Assembly (NCBI RefSeq): GCF_023006505.1
Contig: NZ_JALBGV010000063.1
Location: 1 to 35,742, forward strand
Length of the DNA stretch: 35,742 nt
Reading direction: 5' to 3'
DNA from: Neorhizobium sp. SHOUNA12A
GTDB taxonomy: Bacteria; Pseudomonadota; Alphaproteobacteria; Rhizobiales; Rhizobiaceae
Of the stretch, positions 1-9,117 are shown piece by piece; positions within the stretch are counted from its first letter, which is position 1, and every line of letters starts with the position of its first letter. The translations under genes and the position numbers were made by a program. The notes beneath the pieces are model-generated. The model did no database searches. It saw only the letters and a program-made list of their open reading frames with translations, and was not told the DNA's origin.

Positions 1-583
1 GACGGTCGCGGAAGCCGCCTGCCGGCTGCTCACCCGCCTGCCCTCGCTCGGCCTGCCGCGGGCGACGGTTGCCATCAACGTCTCGCCGCGCGAGTTCGAC
101 CTCTATTCGGTCACCGACGTGCTCGATTGCATCACCTCGGCCCATTGCATCGATCCGGCGCTGTTCGAGATCGAGATCACCGAGGAGGCGATCCTCGACA
201 CGCTGGTTGCCGGCGAGCAGCTCAAGCGCATCGAGCGCTCCGGGTACAAGCTCGCCGTCGACGATTTCGGCGCCGGCCATTCCTCGCTCGCCTATCTCGT
301 GGCGCTCAAGGTCGACCGGCTGAAGCTCGACCGACGGTTCATCACCAACGTGCATCAAAGCCGCCAGAACCAGGAAATCGTCGGCGCCATGGCCGGCCTC
401 GGACGGGCGCTGTCGATGGAGGTGGTGGTCGAAGGCGTCGAGAGCGAGGAAGAGGCAAACGCCCTGAAGGCGCTCGGCTGCCAGTTCGCCCAGGGCTATT
501 TCTTCGGCCGCCCGATGCCGGCCGAACGCATCCCCGGCTGGATCGAAAGCCGCCGCGCCGTCACCGAGCGCCAGGTGGCGTAA
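1..583 (+). CDS. EAL-domain protein, C-terminal part (c-di-GMP phosphodiesterase)
   Basis: The reading frame is open from base 2, so the gene is cut by the left window edge; about 193 residues are visible. The visible part is most of an EAL domain, which hydrolyses the second messenger cyclic di-GMP to pGpG. Conserved landmarks appear in order: VAINVSPREF, EIEITEEAI (metal-binding Glu region), LAVDDFGAGHSS (the double-Asp DDFG motif), LKLDRRFI (the Lys before the Asp), EVVVEGVES (catalytic Glu loop) and QGYFFGRPMP near the end. Every catalytic-core position visible here is intact, so an active enzyme is likely, but the EAL signature itself and any N-terminal sensory, GGDEF or membrane domains lie outside the window. 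The stop TAA is 93 bases before uvrB. Confidence 0.9.
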   Translation, partial: TVAEAACRLLTRLPSLGLPRATVAINVSPREFDLYSVTDVLDCITSAHCIDPALFEIEITEEAILDTLVAGEQLKRIERSGYKLAVDDFGAGHSSLAYLVALKVDRLKLDRRFITNVHQSRQNQEIVGAMAGLGRALSMEVVVEGVESEEEANALKALGCQFAQGYFFGRPMPAERIPGWIESRRAVTERQVA

Positions 584-676
584 CCTCCCCGCACCCCAAA
601 AATCCGTTTCCCTTTTGTACTCGTTTTGTGACCTGCCCCTCTTCACTTTCGCGACGAGTCTCTCCATATTCGCGGC

Positions 677-3706
<3,030 letters not shown>

Positions 3707-3870
3707 CCAGTTTGGAATACTTTCCAATTGAAACTGAGCCAGAGTTTCCGCGCCTGACATTCGATCTTCACCGACTAAACTTGAGAGTCGAGAGGCTGCT
3801 TTTAACTCGCCAACAGAATGCTATTTTCGGTTAATGGCTAGGCCGTTTCAGGTAGCGACAAAAGGGACCG

Positions 3871-4128
3871 ATGACATGGGATTCAAAGCCGATTCGGCGC
3901 AAGGTATGCTAGGATAAATCGCTGCCACGAGGATAGCCTAATTGAAGGAATGCGGATGGAGATTTACGCCCCGCACTTCTACCTAGGATTGACGATCTTA
4001 CGTTGCATTTCGGATTCGCGATGGATATATTAAAGCATAAAGCATTCGTTTCTGAGGAACATGATGAAGCATTTAGCTTCGATCCATACCGCACTCCACA
4101 CAATTTTTTGGAGCAGCCATCAGCGTAG
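3871..4128 (+). pseudogene. Possible decayed small gene in front of the AT-rich cassette
   Basis: An ATG at 3871 preceded by AAAAGGG gives a short reading frame starting MTWDSKPIRRK that stops at 3910. In the same frame, after further stops at 3934 and 3943, a stop-free stretch from 3946 to 4128 encodes protein-like sequence including DLRPALLPRIDDLTLHFGF and a 35-residue tail from ATG 4021. Its TAG ends two bases before the ATG of the next gene, spacing typical of translational coupling. This could be a remnant broken by stops or frameshifts, or a genuine 35-codon gene at 4021-4128. No family was recognised. The remaining 3707-3870 holds only a weak TTGGAA/TTCCAA inverted repeat (3712-3727) just after uvrB. 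Confidence 0.3.
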
Positions 4129-4130
4129 CA

Positions 4131-4454
4131 ATGGGATATTCCCTGAAATTTGACGCCCTGAGCCAAATTTATATTCCAATATCGACGCTGATTTTTGCAA
4201 TTACGATAGCGGTAGTTGCGGAAATTATTCGCTTGAAGCTTTTAAGCTATAACACTGCCAAATTTGAGATTGGGATAGTGATAGTAACAATTTTTCTTTT
4301 TGTTGCCATCAAAACCGACATTTTTGGAATTTCCGAAAACGGTACGATTAGTTTTCGACCGGATCCGTATGCTGTTTTCATATGTGCAATATTATTCTTG
4401 TGGGTGTTAAGCCTTGCATGCGCCGGCGTAATTCAAAGGAGTGGGGAAGAATGA
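4131..4454 (+). CDS. Small three-TM membrane protein of unknown function
   Basis: This 107-residue protein is not recognised. It has three hydrophobic segments at about residues 13-33, 43-65 and 80-101, joined by short loops, and a short polar tail ending RSGEE. It has no signal peptide, cysteine pair or catalytic motif. It is the first clear gene of an AT-rich three-gene cassette. Its stop overlaps the start of the next gene (ATGA at 4451-4454), so the two are probably translated together. There is no strong Shine-Dalgarno; the ATG lies two bases after the stop of a possible upstream ORF, which would fit re-initiation. Hydrophobicity, the coupled overlap and the surrounding low G+C support a real gene; function is open. 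Confidence 0.6.
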   Translation: MGYSLKFDALSQIYIPISTLIFAITIAVVAEIIRLKLLSYNTAKFEIGIVIVTIFLFVAIKTDIFGISENGTISFRPDPYAVFICAILFLWVLSLACAGVIQRSGEE

Positions 4455-4861
4455 TATATGTCGCAATATCCCTAACGTGGTTTGCTTTTGTGGTATTCTA
4501 TTCTTCGAGAATTATCTCGAAAATAAATAAAAATACACCTACGTCAGACTTGCAGTTTTCACGGAAAATCTCGCGCGCCACCCAATCGATATCAAACTCT
4601 TTTGTGACCACTTCAAAAGATACTATATCGAACAGGTTTATATTGAACTATATAGAGCCGAAAATAACAGATGCTCAGCGGAATTTACGCACAACAAGGG
4701 TGGAGAAAGATGTGTCGTCTTTAGAGAATCTGTTATCGGCAAAAGTGCATAATGAGGTAACTCAGAAAAAAACATTGCTCCAAGCTCGATCAAGCTTCGA
4801 GTTATCTGCAACAAAGACTGAGGAGCCTCTAAAAAACTCCTGGAGTAAGTCGATTCACTAG
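4451..4861 (+). CDS. Single-anchor basic membrane protein of unknown function
   Basis: This 136-residue protein is unrecognised. The start at ATG 4451 is chosen over an upstream in-frame ATG (4382) because AAAGGAG lies about nine bases before it, it overlaps the previous stop as ATGA, and the protein then begins directly with a hydrophobic anchor (about residues 2-22). The rest is polar and basic with many Ser, Thr, Lys and Arg, and parts could be helical or coiled. The Arg/Lys-rich stretch after the anchor predicts a cytoplasmic C-terminus by the positive-inside rule. It sits between a three-TM protein and an acidic soluble protein, so a scaffold or receptor role in a small membrane complex is possible; that is inference only. 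Confidence 0.55.
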   Translation: MIYVAISLTWFAFVVFYSSRIISKINKNTPTSDLQFSRKISRATQSISNSFVTTSKDTISNRFILNYIEPKITDAQRNLRTTRVEKDVSSLENLLSAKVHNEVTQKKTLLQARSSFELSATKTEEPLKNSWSKSIH

Positions 4862-4870
4862 GATGATGCT

Positions 4871-5332
4871 GTGTCTGACAATAGCAAAGAAGTCGCTGAA
4901 AAAATCGAAAATTACGTTTCAGAAGAGGAAGATGCGACAGGTGACGATCTATATTCCTCGCTTGGTTTTGACCCAATCGATAACATCTCTAGTACAGTTT
5001 ATCTGGTGCCGCCGATCAACGGACCTGATGTATTAATTGGATACCGTTTGGCATTGAGGTTTGCGGGCGACGAAACAGTAATAAAAACAGTTCCATTTGA
5101 TGACTTTGTCGCGCTAATCAACAGCCTTACAAAAGTACTTTCTTTGGAAACAATTGAGCGTCACGCCAACGTCATTGAAACGCTCAATTTTAAGAAGGAA
5201 ACGCTAGTTAATTTGACTAATGAAGCAATTGGCAATTTAACCGAACTGCTCAAATTCTTAAAAAAATTCCAAAAAGCGACGTCTGAGGAGTTTCAAGTAC
5301 CTACCGAATCCTTCCCACCTGAAGAAACTTAG
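4871..5332 (+). CDS. Acidic soluble protein of unknown function
   Basis: This 153-residue protein is unrecognised, with no signal peptide or membrane segment. The N-terminal 40 residues are strongly acidic (a run of Glu/Asp around residues 18-26). The middle (about 45-90) looks like a compact alpha/beta domain. Residues 95-145 read as amphipathic helix with regular Leu/Ile spacing, which could be a coiled coil. The start is GTG at 4871 with AGGA about eight bases upstream, only nine bases after the previous stop, so it belongs to the same transcription unit. Its opposite charge to the preceding basic anchored protein hints that they may bind each other; this is a guess from composition. Confidence 0.6.
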   Translation: MSDNSKEVAEKIENYVSEEEDATGDDLYSSLGFDPIDNISSTVYLVPPINGPDVLIGYRLALRFAGDETVIKTVPFDDFVALINSLTKVLSLETIERHANVIETLNFKKETLVNLTNEAIGNLTELLKFLKKFQKATSEEFQVPTESFPPEET

Positions 5333-5385
5333 GAGCTGATTTTCTCGACAATATGGTTATACATGGATTATCCAAGTAGAGAGGT

Positions 5386-5401
5386 GAAAAATCCGTTTTT
5401 C
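5386..5401 (+). terminator. Weak A/T hairpin after the AT-rich cassette
   Basis: The sequence GAAAAA-TCCG-TTTTTC can fold into a six-pair hairpin ending in a T run 54 bases after the last cassette gene. A TACCGG-GGT-CCGGTA inverted repeat follows at 5408-5422. Either could end transcription, but the first stem is mostly A-U and neither is a textbook terminator. Confidence 0.25.
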
Positions 5402-5576
5402 TGCCCTTACCGGGGTCCGGTATCGCGGTAAATGCCTTCCCTCTTGGATCCACTCCTCGCAGGTTTCAGGATACCGGCCAGGGAACGACACAACCTTTGA
5501 GTTTTTTGCCCCCCTATCCTTCCACCCCTCCATCCCCTAAGCATTTCCTCACATCCAAACGGGGAACGACTCATTC

Positions 5577-6017
5577 ATGCGCAGGCCGGCCATCGTCTTT
5601 GGACTGCTGTTTTCCCTGCTGGCTGCGGCCGGCGCCGAGGCGCGGGTCTACAAGTCGCCGCAGGCGCTGATCAAATCGCTTTATGCCGATACGATCGACC
5701 CGGCCGAGGACGATGCGCCCTCGCCCTATTCCGCCTATTTTTCCGATGCGCTCAACGAGAGCCTGACGGCGAATGGCGAGGCGGTGGATTTCGATCCTAT
5801 CCTTGCCGGGCAGGATGGCGTCGCCAGCAATATCCAGCTTTCCCCGCCGATCGTCCTCGGCAACAGGGCCGAGCTGGAAGTGTCCTTCCGCAACGGCAAA
5901 CGCTCGGCGACGCTCTTCTATACGCTGGTGCGCGAAAACGGCGGCTGGAAGGTGGACGACATCGCCGACCAGTCCGGCGACGACCCCTGGAGCCTTCGCG
6001 ACCTTTTGGGGCAGTAG
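5577..6017 (+). CDS. Secreted DUF3828-like protein
   Basis: This 146-residue protein starts with a clear Sec signal peptide: two Arg, then the hydrophobic core IVFGLLFSLLAAAGAEA, with likely cleavage after AEA at about residue 22. The mature part resembles small periplasmic DUF3828/YbjP-type proteins: a helix (SPQALIKSLYADTI), a middle section, beta strands, then the ending FYTLVRENGGWKVDDI and a WSLRDLLG tail. That ending is typical of NTF2-like folds that bind small ligands or lipids. Assignment is by resemblance only. Base composition returns to high G+C. GGGGAA lies about 12 bases upstream of the ATG. It is monocistronic, with a repeat-filled gap downstream. Confidence 0.7.
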   Translation: MRRPAIVFGLLFSLLAAAGAEARVYKSPQALIKSLYADTIDPAEDDAPSPYSAYFSDALNESLTANGEAVDFDPILAGQDGVASNIQLSPPIVLGNRAELEVSFRNGKRSATLFYTLVRENGGWKVDDIADQSGDDPWSLRDLLGQ

Positions 6018-6106
6018 GGGGCGGGTTTTACGCGGCGGGGCACCACTTCTCCTTTTTCCGGCCCGGACTTCTCCCCGCGGCCTTTCGGCGGTACCTTTCC
6101 TCCCTC

Positions 6107-6129
6107 ATTCCTGTGCCTGTCATAGGAAT
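6107..6129. repeat. Short palindromic repeat ATTCCTGTG / CATAGGAAT
   Basis: Two nine-base arms, complementary at eight positions plus one G-T type mismatch, surround a five-base loop. Elements of this form are scattered in rhizobial intergenic DNA. Confidence 0.5.
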
Positions 6130-6135
6130 CCAGCA

Positions 6136-6153
6136 GCGCCGCGTCGGCGGCGC
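6136..6153. repeat. Perfect 7-bp GC hairpin next to the 6107 palindrome
   Basis: Arms GCGCCGC and GCGGCGC are perfectly complementary around a GTCG loop. It lies six bases after the previous palindrome, so the two may form one composite element. No T run follows, so it is not an obvious terminator. Confidence 0.45.
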
Positions 6154-6214
6154 GTAAGACTCTACTTCCCTCGACACGAAAAATGTCCTCTCGCCGTGCA
6201 GACGCACGGCGGAT

Positions 6215-6243
6215 GGATCCTCGGGTCGAGCCCGAGGATGACG
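6215..6243 (-). repeat. Palindromic repeat family A, copy 1 of an inverted pair
   Basis: This 29-base element, read on the minus strand, begins CGTCATCCTCGGGC and ends CCCGAGGATCC. It is itself palindromic, with ATCCTCGGG and CCCGAGGAT arms. It matches copy 2 at 28 of 29 positions in opposite orientation. The pair can form either two small hairpins or one long one. Confidence 0.8.
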
Positions 6244-6273
6244 GAGGAAGGGGCGGAGCATACCACCCAGCGG

Positions 6274-6302
6274 CGTCATCCTCGGGCTTGACCCGAGGAT
6301 CC
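6274..6302 (+). repeat. Palindromic repeat family A, copy 2 of an inverted pair
   Basis: This is the plus-strand partner of the element at 6215, starting 30 bases after it ends. It has the same palindromic core with a CTTGA loop. A third, rearranged copy is inside uvrB (3543-3590). Confidence 0.8.
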
Positions 6303-6309
6303 ACCCTCC

Positions 6310-6827
6310 AAACGCCGGCCTTTCCGGGGCATATTCGACACGTCCCCGTTAGCCCCATCAGGCACTTAGCCTGTTTCTCATCCCCGCCCTCCCGGCCCGT
6401 GCCTAAAATCCCCCCGTTCCGTCGCGGATACACCGGCAGGCGTGCCGGCGAGGCGGGACCGGCGCGGACGTCAAGGGCAAGACGCAAAACCTTGGCGTTC
6501 GGGTTCGCGGAAAATGGTCTCCCTCCGGCGACGCGGGACGGATGAGAAAGCTGTCGGACCCGACTTCTCGTTTCGTTTTCCGTCATGGTGCGTCGGGCGT
6601 GCCTGTGAGGCACACAGGGTGATGGGGCCGCGCCGCGTGGCGTCCGAGGGTTTTTCGAAAAAACCCGGATTGTGCGGTGCAGGTGGAAGACGATGCCGGG
6701 CGGCAGTCATGGCCTGCGGCATCCTGGTCTGCGAGCGTGCATGACACCCTCTTCGGAGAGGCACGCAACCGTTCCCACAACCCCCGTCATCGCAGAGGGA
6801 CCGAAGTCGCGGATATTAACCGCCGAA
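6310..6827. other. Gene-free stretch with several hairpins
   Basis: No credible gene is seen between 6018 and 6957 on either strand; open frames here have poor codon use and no good start signals. Beyond the repeats listed separately, this part holds three small hairpins. GTGCCT/AGGCAC lies at 6599-6613, GGGTTTTT/AAAAACCC at 6648-6666, and CCTCT/AGAGG with a TCGG loop at 6748-6761. The 6648 hairpin has a T-rich and an A-rich arm and could act as a weak terminator. An unannotated small RNA is possible, but no known RNA family was recognised. Confidence 0.35.
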
Positions 6828-6885
6828 CGGGGCGCTGAGAGGTGTCACTTATTACTTATCTTACGAGGCAGCTTTCAGCGCCCCG
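6828..6885 (+). promoter_or_regulatory. Long inverted repeat upstream of the Cys-rich gene
   Basis: Eleven-base perfect arms CGGGGCGCTGA (6828-6838) and TCAGCGCCCCG (6875-6885) enclose a 36-base AT-rich loop. The element ends about 70 bases before the gene at 6958. It could be a structured leader, a protein-binding site or a small mobile repeat; the sequence alone does not decide. Confidence 0.5.
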
Positions 6886-6895
6886 TCCGACACAT

Positions 6896-6922
6896 GCTTC
6901 GCCCTCCTCGGGCGGACGAAGC
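6896..6922 (+). promoter_or_regulatory. Second leader hairpin before the Cys-rich gene
   Basis: GCTTCG-CCC pairs with GGG-CGAAGC with a four-base bulge (CGGA) and a short loop. It lies between the long inverted repeat and the Shine-Dalgarno GGGAGGAG (6942-6949). Confidence 0.4.
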
Positions 6923-6957
6923 GAAAACAGAGGATCGCCAAGGGAGGAGTGTGTCCG

Positions 6958-7494
6958 ATGGATCCCGCCCTTCCCGTCCATATGCCGAGACAGACCGAGG
7001 AACCCGTGGCCACAAAGCGATTGCCCGAAGAACGACTACCCAGCGAGCGTCCTGCAACGCTCGAAGACCGCATCAGCCGCCGCCTCGCCGATGCTCTCGG
7101 CATGCCGCAGATCTGCCGGCGCCGCGCGTGCCGACGGACCGGGCATTGCACCGCCGAAGTCTCCACCGCGGGCGAACCCGCCTGCATCAGCGTTCTGCAG
7201 GATTGTCATCGCGAATTGTTTATCGTCCAGAAACGGATCGCCGCCCTCTGCGCCGAGCGCTTCTCCGCGCGGCGGGGTCTGCCGGGAGTGGTCGACCCTG
7301 GACAGTCTTTCATGCTGAGGCAGGGCGCCTGCGCAGCCGTCTCCGCGCTTTGCGACAGCCAAGCGGTCCGCCCCGCGGTTCGGGGATGGCTGCGGCGCAT
7401 CCGCCTTCCTCCACCCGCCCCGCCTCCCCGCAGCATCGCGGGAGCGTTCGAGAGGTTCGGGGAGTTCCTGCCGGAGGACGATGGGGGGCAGTAG
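6958..7494 (+). CDS. Cys/Arg-rich hypothetical protein of rhizobial type
   Basis: This 178-residue protein has no assigned function. The ATG at 6958 is chosen because GGGAGGAG sits exactly eight bases before it; an in-frame GTG at 6949 overlaps that site. Residues 1-50 are charged and probably disordered. Next comes a compact Cys/Arg cluster, ICRRRACRRTGHC, followed by a further Cys in EPACI and more in a helical section (LQDCHRELF, RIAALCAERF). Small rhizobial proteins with a similar C-x4-C-x5-C start are known but uncharacterised, and metal binding is a reasonable guess. The C-terminal 30 residues are Pro/Arg-rich. It is a single gene, convergent with fpr across a strong shared terminator. 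Confidence 0.6.
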   Translation: MDPALPVHMPRQTEEPVATKRLPEERLPSERPATLEDRISRRLADALGMPQICRRRACRRTGHCTAEVSTAGEPACISVLQDCHRELFIVQKRIAALCAERFSARRGLPGVVDPGQSFMLRQGACAAVSALCDSQAVRPAVRGWLRRIRLPPPAPPPRSIAGAFERFGEFLPEDDGGQ

Positions 7495-7587
7495 AGGGAG
7501 TGGATCGGGGCGGTGAGATGGTGCGGGGGGTCGCGTATGCCGCACCGCCTCCCGGCCCTTCGCTTTGGCTCAGGGCGTTCGAGGCTC

Positions 7588-7610
7588 AAAACGCTCCACT
7601 GGAGCGTTTT
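7588..7610. terminator. Bidirectional terminator between the 6958 gene and fpr
   Basis: A perfect ten-base inverted repeat (arm AAAACGCTCC) surrounds an ACT loop. It carries A's on one side and T's on the other, so it works as an intrinsic terminator in both directions. It lies between two convergent genes, 93 bases after the left gene and 22 bases after the fpr stop. Confidence 0.85.
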
Positions 7611-7632
7611 GCCGGCCGCAGGCCGTCGCGTC

Positions 7633-8460
7633 TCACCCCACAAACGCCCGTTCGATGACGAACTCGCCGGGCTTGTTGTTCGAGCCTTCGACGAGACCGG
7701 CCTTTTCGAGCAGGTCCTTGGTGTCCTTCAGCATCGCGGTCGAGCCGCAGATCATGCCGCGGTCGACGGCCGGGTCGAGCGCGGGGACGCCGAGATCGGT
7801 GAACAGCTTGCCGTTCTCGATCAGGTCGGTGATGCGGCCGCGATATTTGAAATCCTCGCGGGTCACGGTCGGGTAGTGCTTGAGTTTGTCCCCGACGATC
7901 TCGTGCAGGAATTCGTGGTTGTTGATCTCGTGCACCAGGTCGAAACCGTATTTCAGCTCGGCGATGTCGCGGCAGGTATGGGTGAGGATGACCTCGTCGA
8001 ACTTTTCGTAGGTCTCCGGGTCGCGGATCAGGCTCGCGAAGGGCGCGATGCCGGTGCCGGTCGAGAACATGTAGAGCCGCTTGCCGGGCGTCAGCGCGTC
8101 GAGCACCAGCGTGCCGGTCGGCTTCTTGCGCATCAGCACCGTGTCGCCCGGCTTGATCGCCTGCAGGTGCGAGGTCAGCGGACCGTCCGGCACCTTGATC
8201 GAGAAGAATTCGAGCTCTTCGTCCCAGGCCGGGCTGGCGATCGAATAGGCGCGGTAGACCGGCTTATCGCCAACCATCAGGCCGATCATCGCGAACTCAC
8301 CCGAACGGAAGCGGAAACCGGCCGGCCGCGTCATGCGGAAGCGGAACAGGCGGTCGGTGTAATGTTCGACGGCGAGCACCGTCTCGGCATAAACGCCGTC
8401 CGGGATCTTTGCCTGAACCTGGGCCACTGCGAATTCTTCCGTCTTTGCTGGAGCGTTCAT
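7633..8460 (-). CDS. fpr: Ferredoxin-NADP+ reductase
   Basis: This 275-residue FAD enzyme transfers electrons between NADPH and ferredoxin or flavodoxin. The start is MNAPAKTEEF at 8460; the frame continues upstream, but family members begin here. The FAD-binding motif RAYSIAS (RxYS type) is at 70-76, the NADP-binding loop GTGIAPF at 135-141, and a CGS motif for the nicotinamide end near MICGSTAM. The C-terminus ERAFVG is characteristic of bacterial subclass I reductases. It follows the cysG-cysI operon by 147 bases on the same strand, probably with its own promoter: a TATATT -10-like hexamer lies at 8502-8507. Supplying reduced ferredoxin to the sulfite reductase upstream is a plausible role; oxidative-stress defence is the other known role of the family. 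Confidence 0.93.
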   Translation of the reverse strand: MNAPAKTEEFAVAQVQAKIPDGVYAETVLAVEHYTDRLFRFRMTRPAGFRFRSGEFAMIGLMVGDKPVYRAYSIASPAWDEELEFFSIKVPDGPLTSHLQAIKPGDTVLMRKKPTGTLVLDALTPGKRLYMFSTGTGIAPFASLIRDPETYEKFDEVILTHTCRDIAELKYGFDLVHEINNHEFLHEIVGDKLKHYPTVTREDFKYRGRITDLIENGKLFTDLGVPALDPAVDRGMICGSTAMLKDTKDLLEKAGLVEGSNNKPGEFVIERAFVG

Positions 8461-8488
8461 GCCTATCGGTCTCTTCGTCTCGTCGTTC

Positions 8489-8502
8489 TTCGCAAAAGCG
8501 AA
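8489..8502 (-). promoter_or_regulatory. Small inverted repeat in the fpr leader
   Basis: TTCGC-AAAA-GCGAA, a perfect five-base inverted repeat, lies about 29-42 bases before the fpr start and touches a TATATT -10-like box (8502-8507, minus). It could be an operator or a 5' UTR hairpin. The evidence is positional only. Confidence 0.25.
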
Positions 8503-8607
8503 ATATACCATCTGGTCCCGCATTTGAAGGCATCCGCGTGCCTTTGTCGCGGGCCTTTCAGAAAATACGTGCGGGAAATTCACCTTTCGGCCGGTTGTCC
8601 CCTGGCC

Positions 8608-9117
8608 TCAGGCCGTCACGGTGCGGCGCCGCCAGCTGTAGCCCTCGCCCTTTTCGGCGTGGCGGGCCGTCGGCTGGTAGTGCTCGGCGATGCCTGGCAG
8701 CCGGCCCTCATCGAGCCGCTTCAGCGCCGTGGCGTTCTTCACCGAAAAGCTGTCGATGCCACAGCGCAGCATCAGGGGGATCTGGTCGATCAGCACGTCG
8801 CCGACCGCGCGCAGCTCGTTCCTGTAGCCGAGCCGGTCGCGCAGCAGCGAGGCATGCGAAAAGGCGCGGCCGTCGTTGAAGGCCGGGAAATCCACCGCAA
8901 CGATCTCGATGCGGTAGAGATAGGGTTCGAGCTTGCGCACGTCGTCCGCCGGGCGGATCAGCACGCCGAGGCCGACGTCGTTGCTCTCCTCGGCGCGGGC
9001 GATCATCTCGTCGAGCGGCAGCAGCACCTTCTGGTCTTCGGTCGCCTTCACCTCCTCGGTCTCGATCACCCAGGGGTCGTTTTCGACGAAGCCGGTTTCT
9101 CTCCAAAGTCTGGTCAT
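8608..9117 (-). CDS. DUF934 family protein, sulfite-reduction operon
   Basis: This 169-residue protein belongs to the DUF934 family, found almost exclusively next to cysI/cysH in proteobacteria and thought to help sulfite reduction, possibly as a small accessory or electron-transfer partner. Recognised features are the N-terminal LWRETGFVENDPW, the central VGLGVLIRPADDV, and the conserved stretch FPAFNDGRAFSHASLLRDRL followed by GDVLIDQIPLMLRCGIDSF. It has no cofactor motif. Its ATG directly follows the TAA of cysI (no spacer), and its Shine-Dalgarno GGAGG lies inside the end of cysI, so translation is coupled. It is the last gene of the operon. Confidence 0.88.
   Translation of the reverse strand: MTRLWRETGFVENDPWVIETEEVKATEDQKVLLPLDEMIARAEESNDVGLGVLIRPADDVRKLEPYLYRIEIVAVDFPAFNDGRAFSHASLLRDRLGYRNELRAVGDVLIDQIPLMLRCGIDSFSVKNATALKRLDEGRLPGIAEHYQPTARHAEKGEGYSWRRRTVTA

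Larger units (their letters stand above)
3710..5400. other. AT-rich island between uvrB and the 5577 gene
   Basis: Base composition changes sharply after the uvrB stop. Counted 60-base lines give 24/60 G+C at 4201 and 19/60 at 4501, against 37/60 at 2701 in uvrB. Codon use inside the island (many AAA, ATA, TTA) differs from all neighbours. No tRNA, integrase, transposase or clear direct-repeat boundary is visible. The composition suggests horizontal acquisition; the boundaries given are approximate. Confidence 0.7.

Noticed and set aside
584..676. Possible SOS (LexA) box before uvrB around TTGTACTCGTTTTGTG
   Set aside because: The alphaproteobacterial pattern GTTC-N7-GTTC is matched only poorly (GTAC-N7-GTGA), so it is not called.
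4638..4976. Minus-strand frame of 112 codons in the AT-rich cassette
   Set aside because: It spans the junction of two plus-strand genes that have ribosome sites and coupled spacing; its own start lacks a good Shine-Dalgarno.
6018..6957. Known stable RNAs (tmRNA, 6S, RNase P, SRP RNA) or a CRISPR array in the large gap
   Set aside because: No signature of these RNA families was recognised, and the repeats are palindromic pairs rather than regularly spaced direct repeats.
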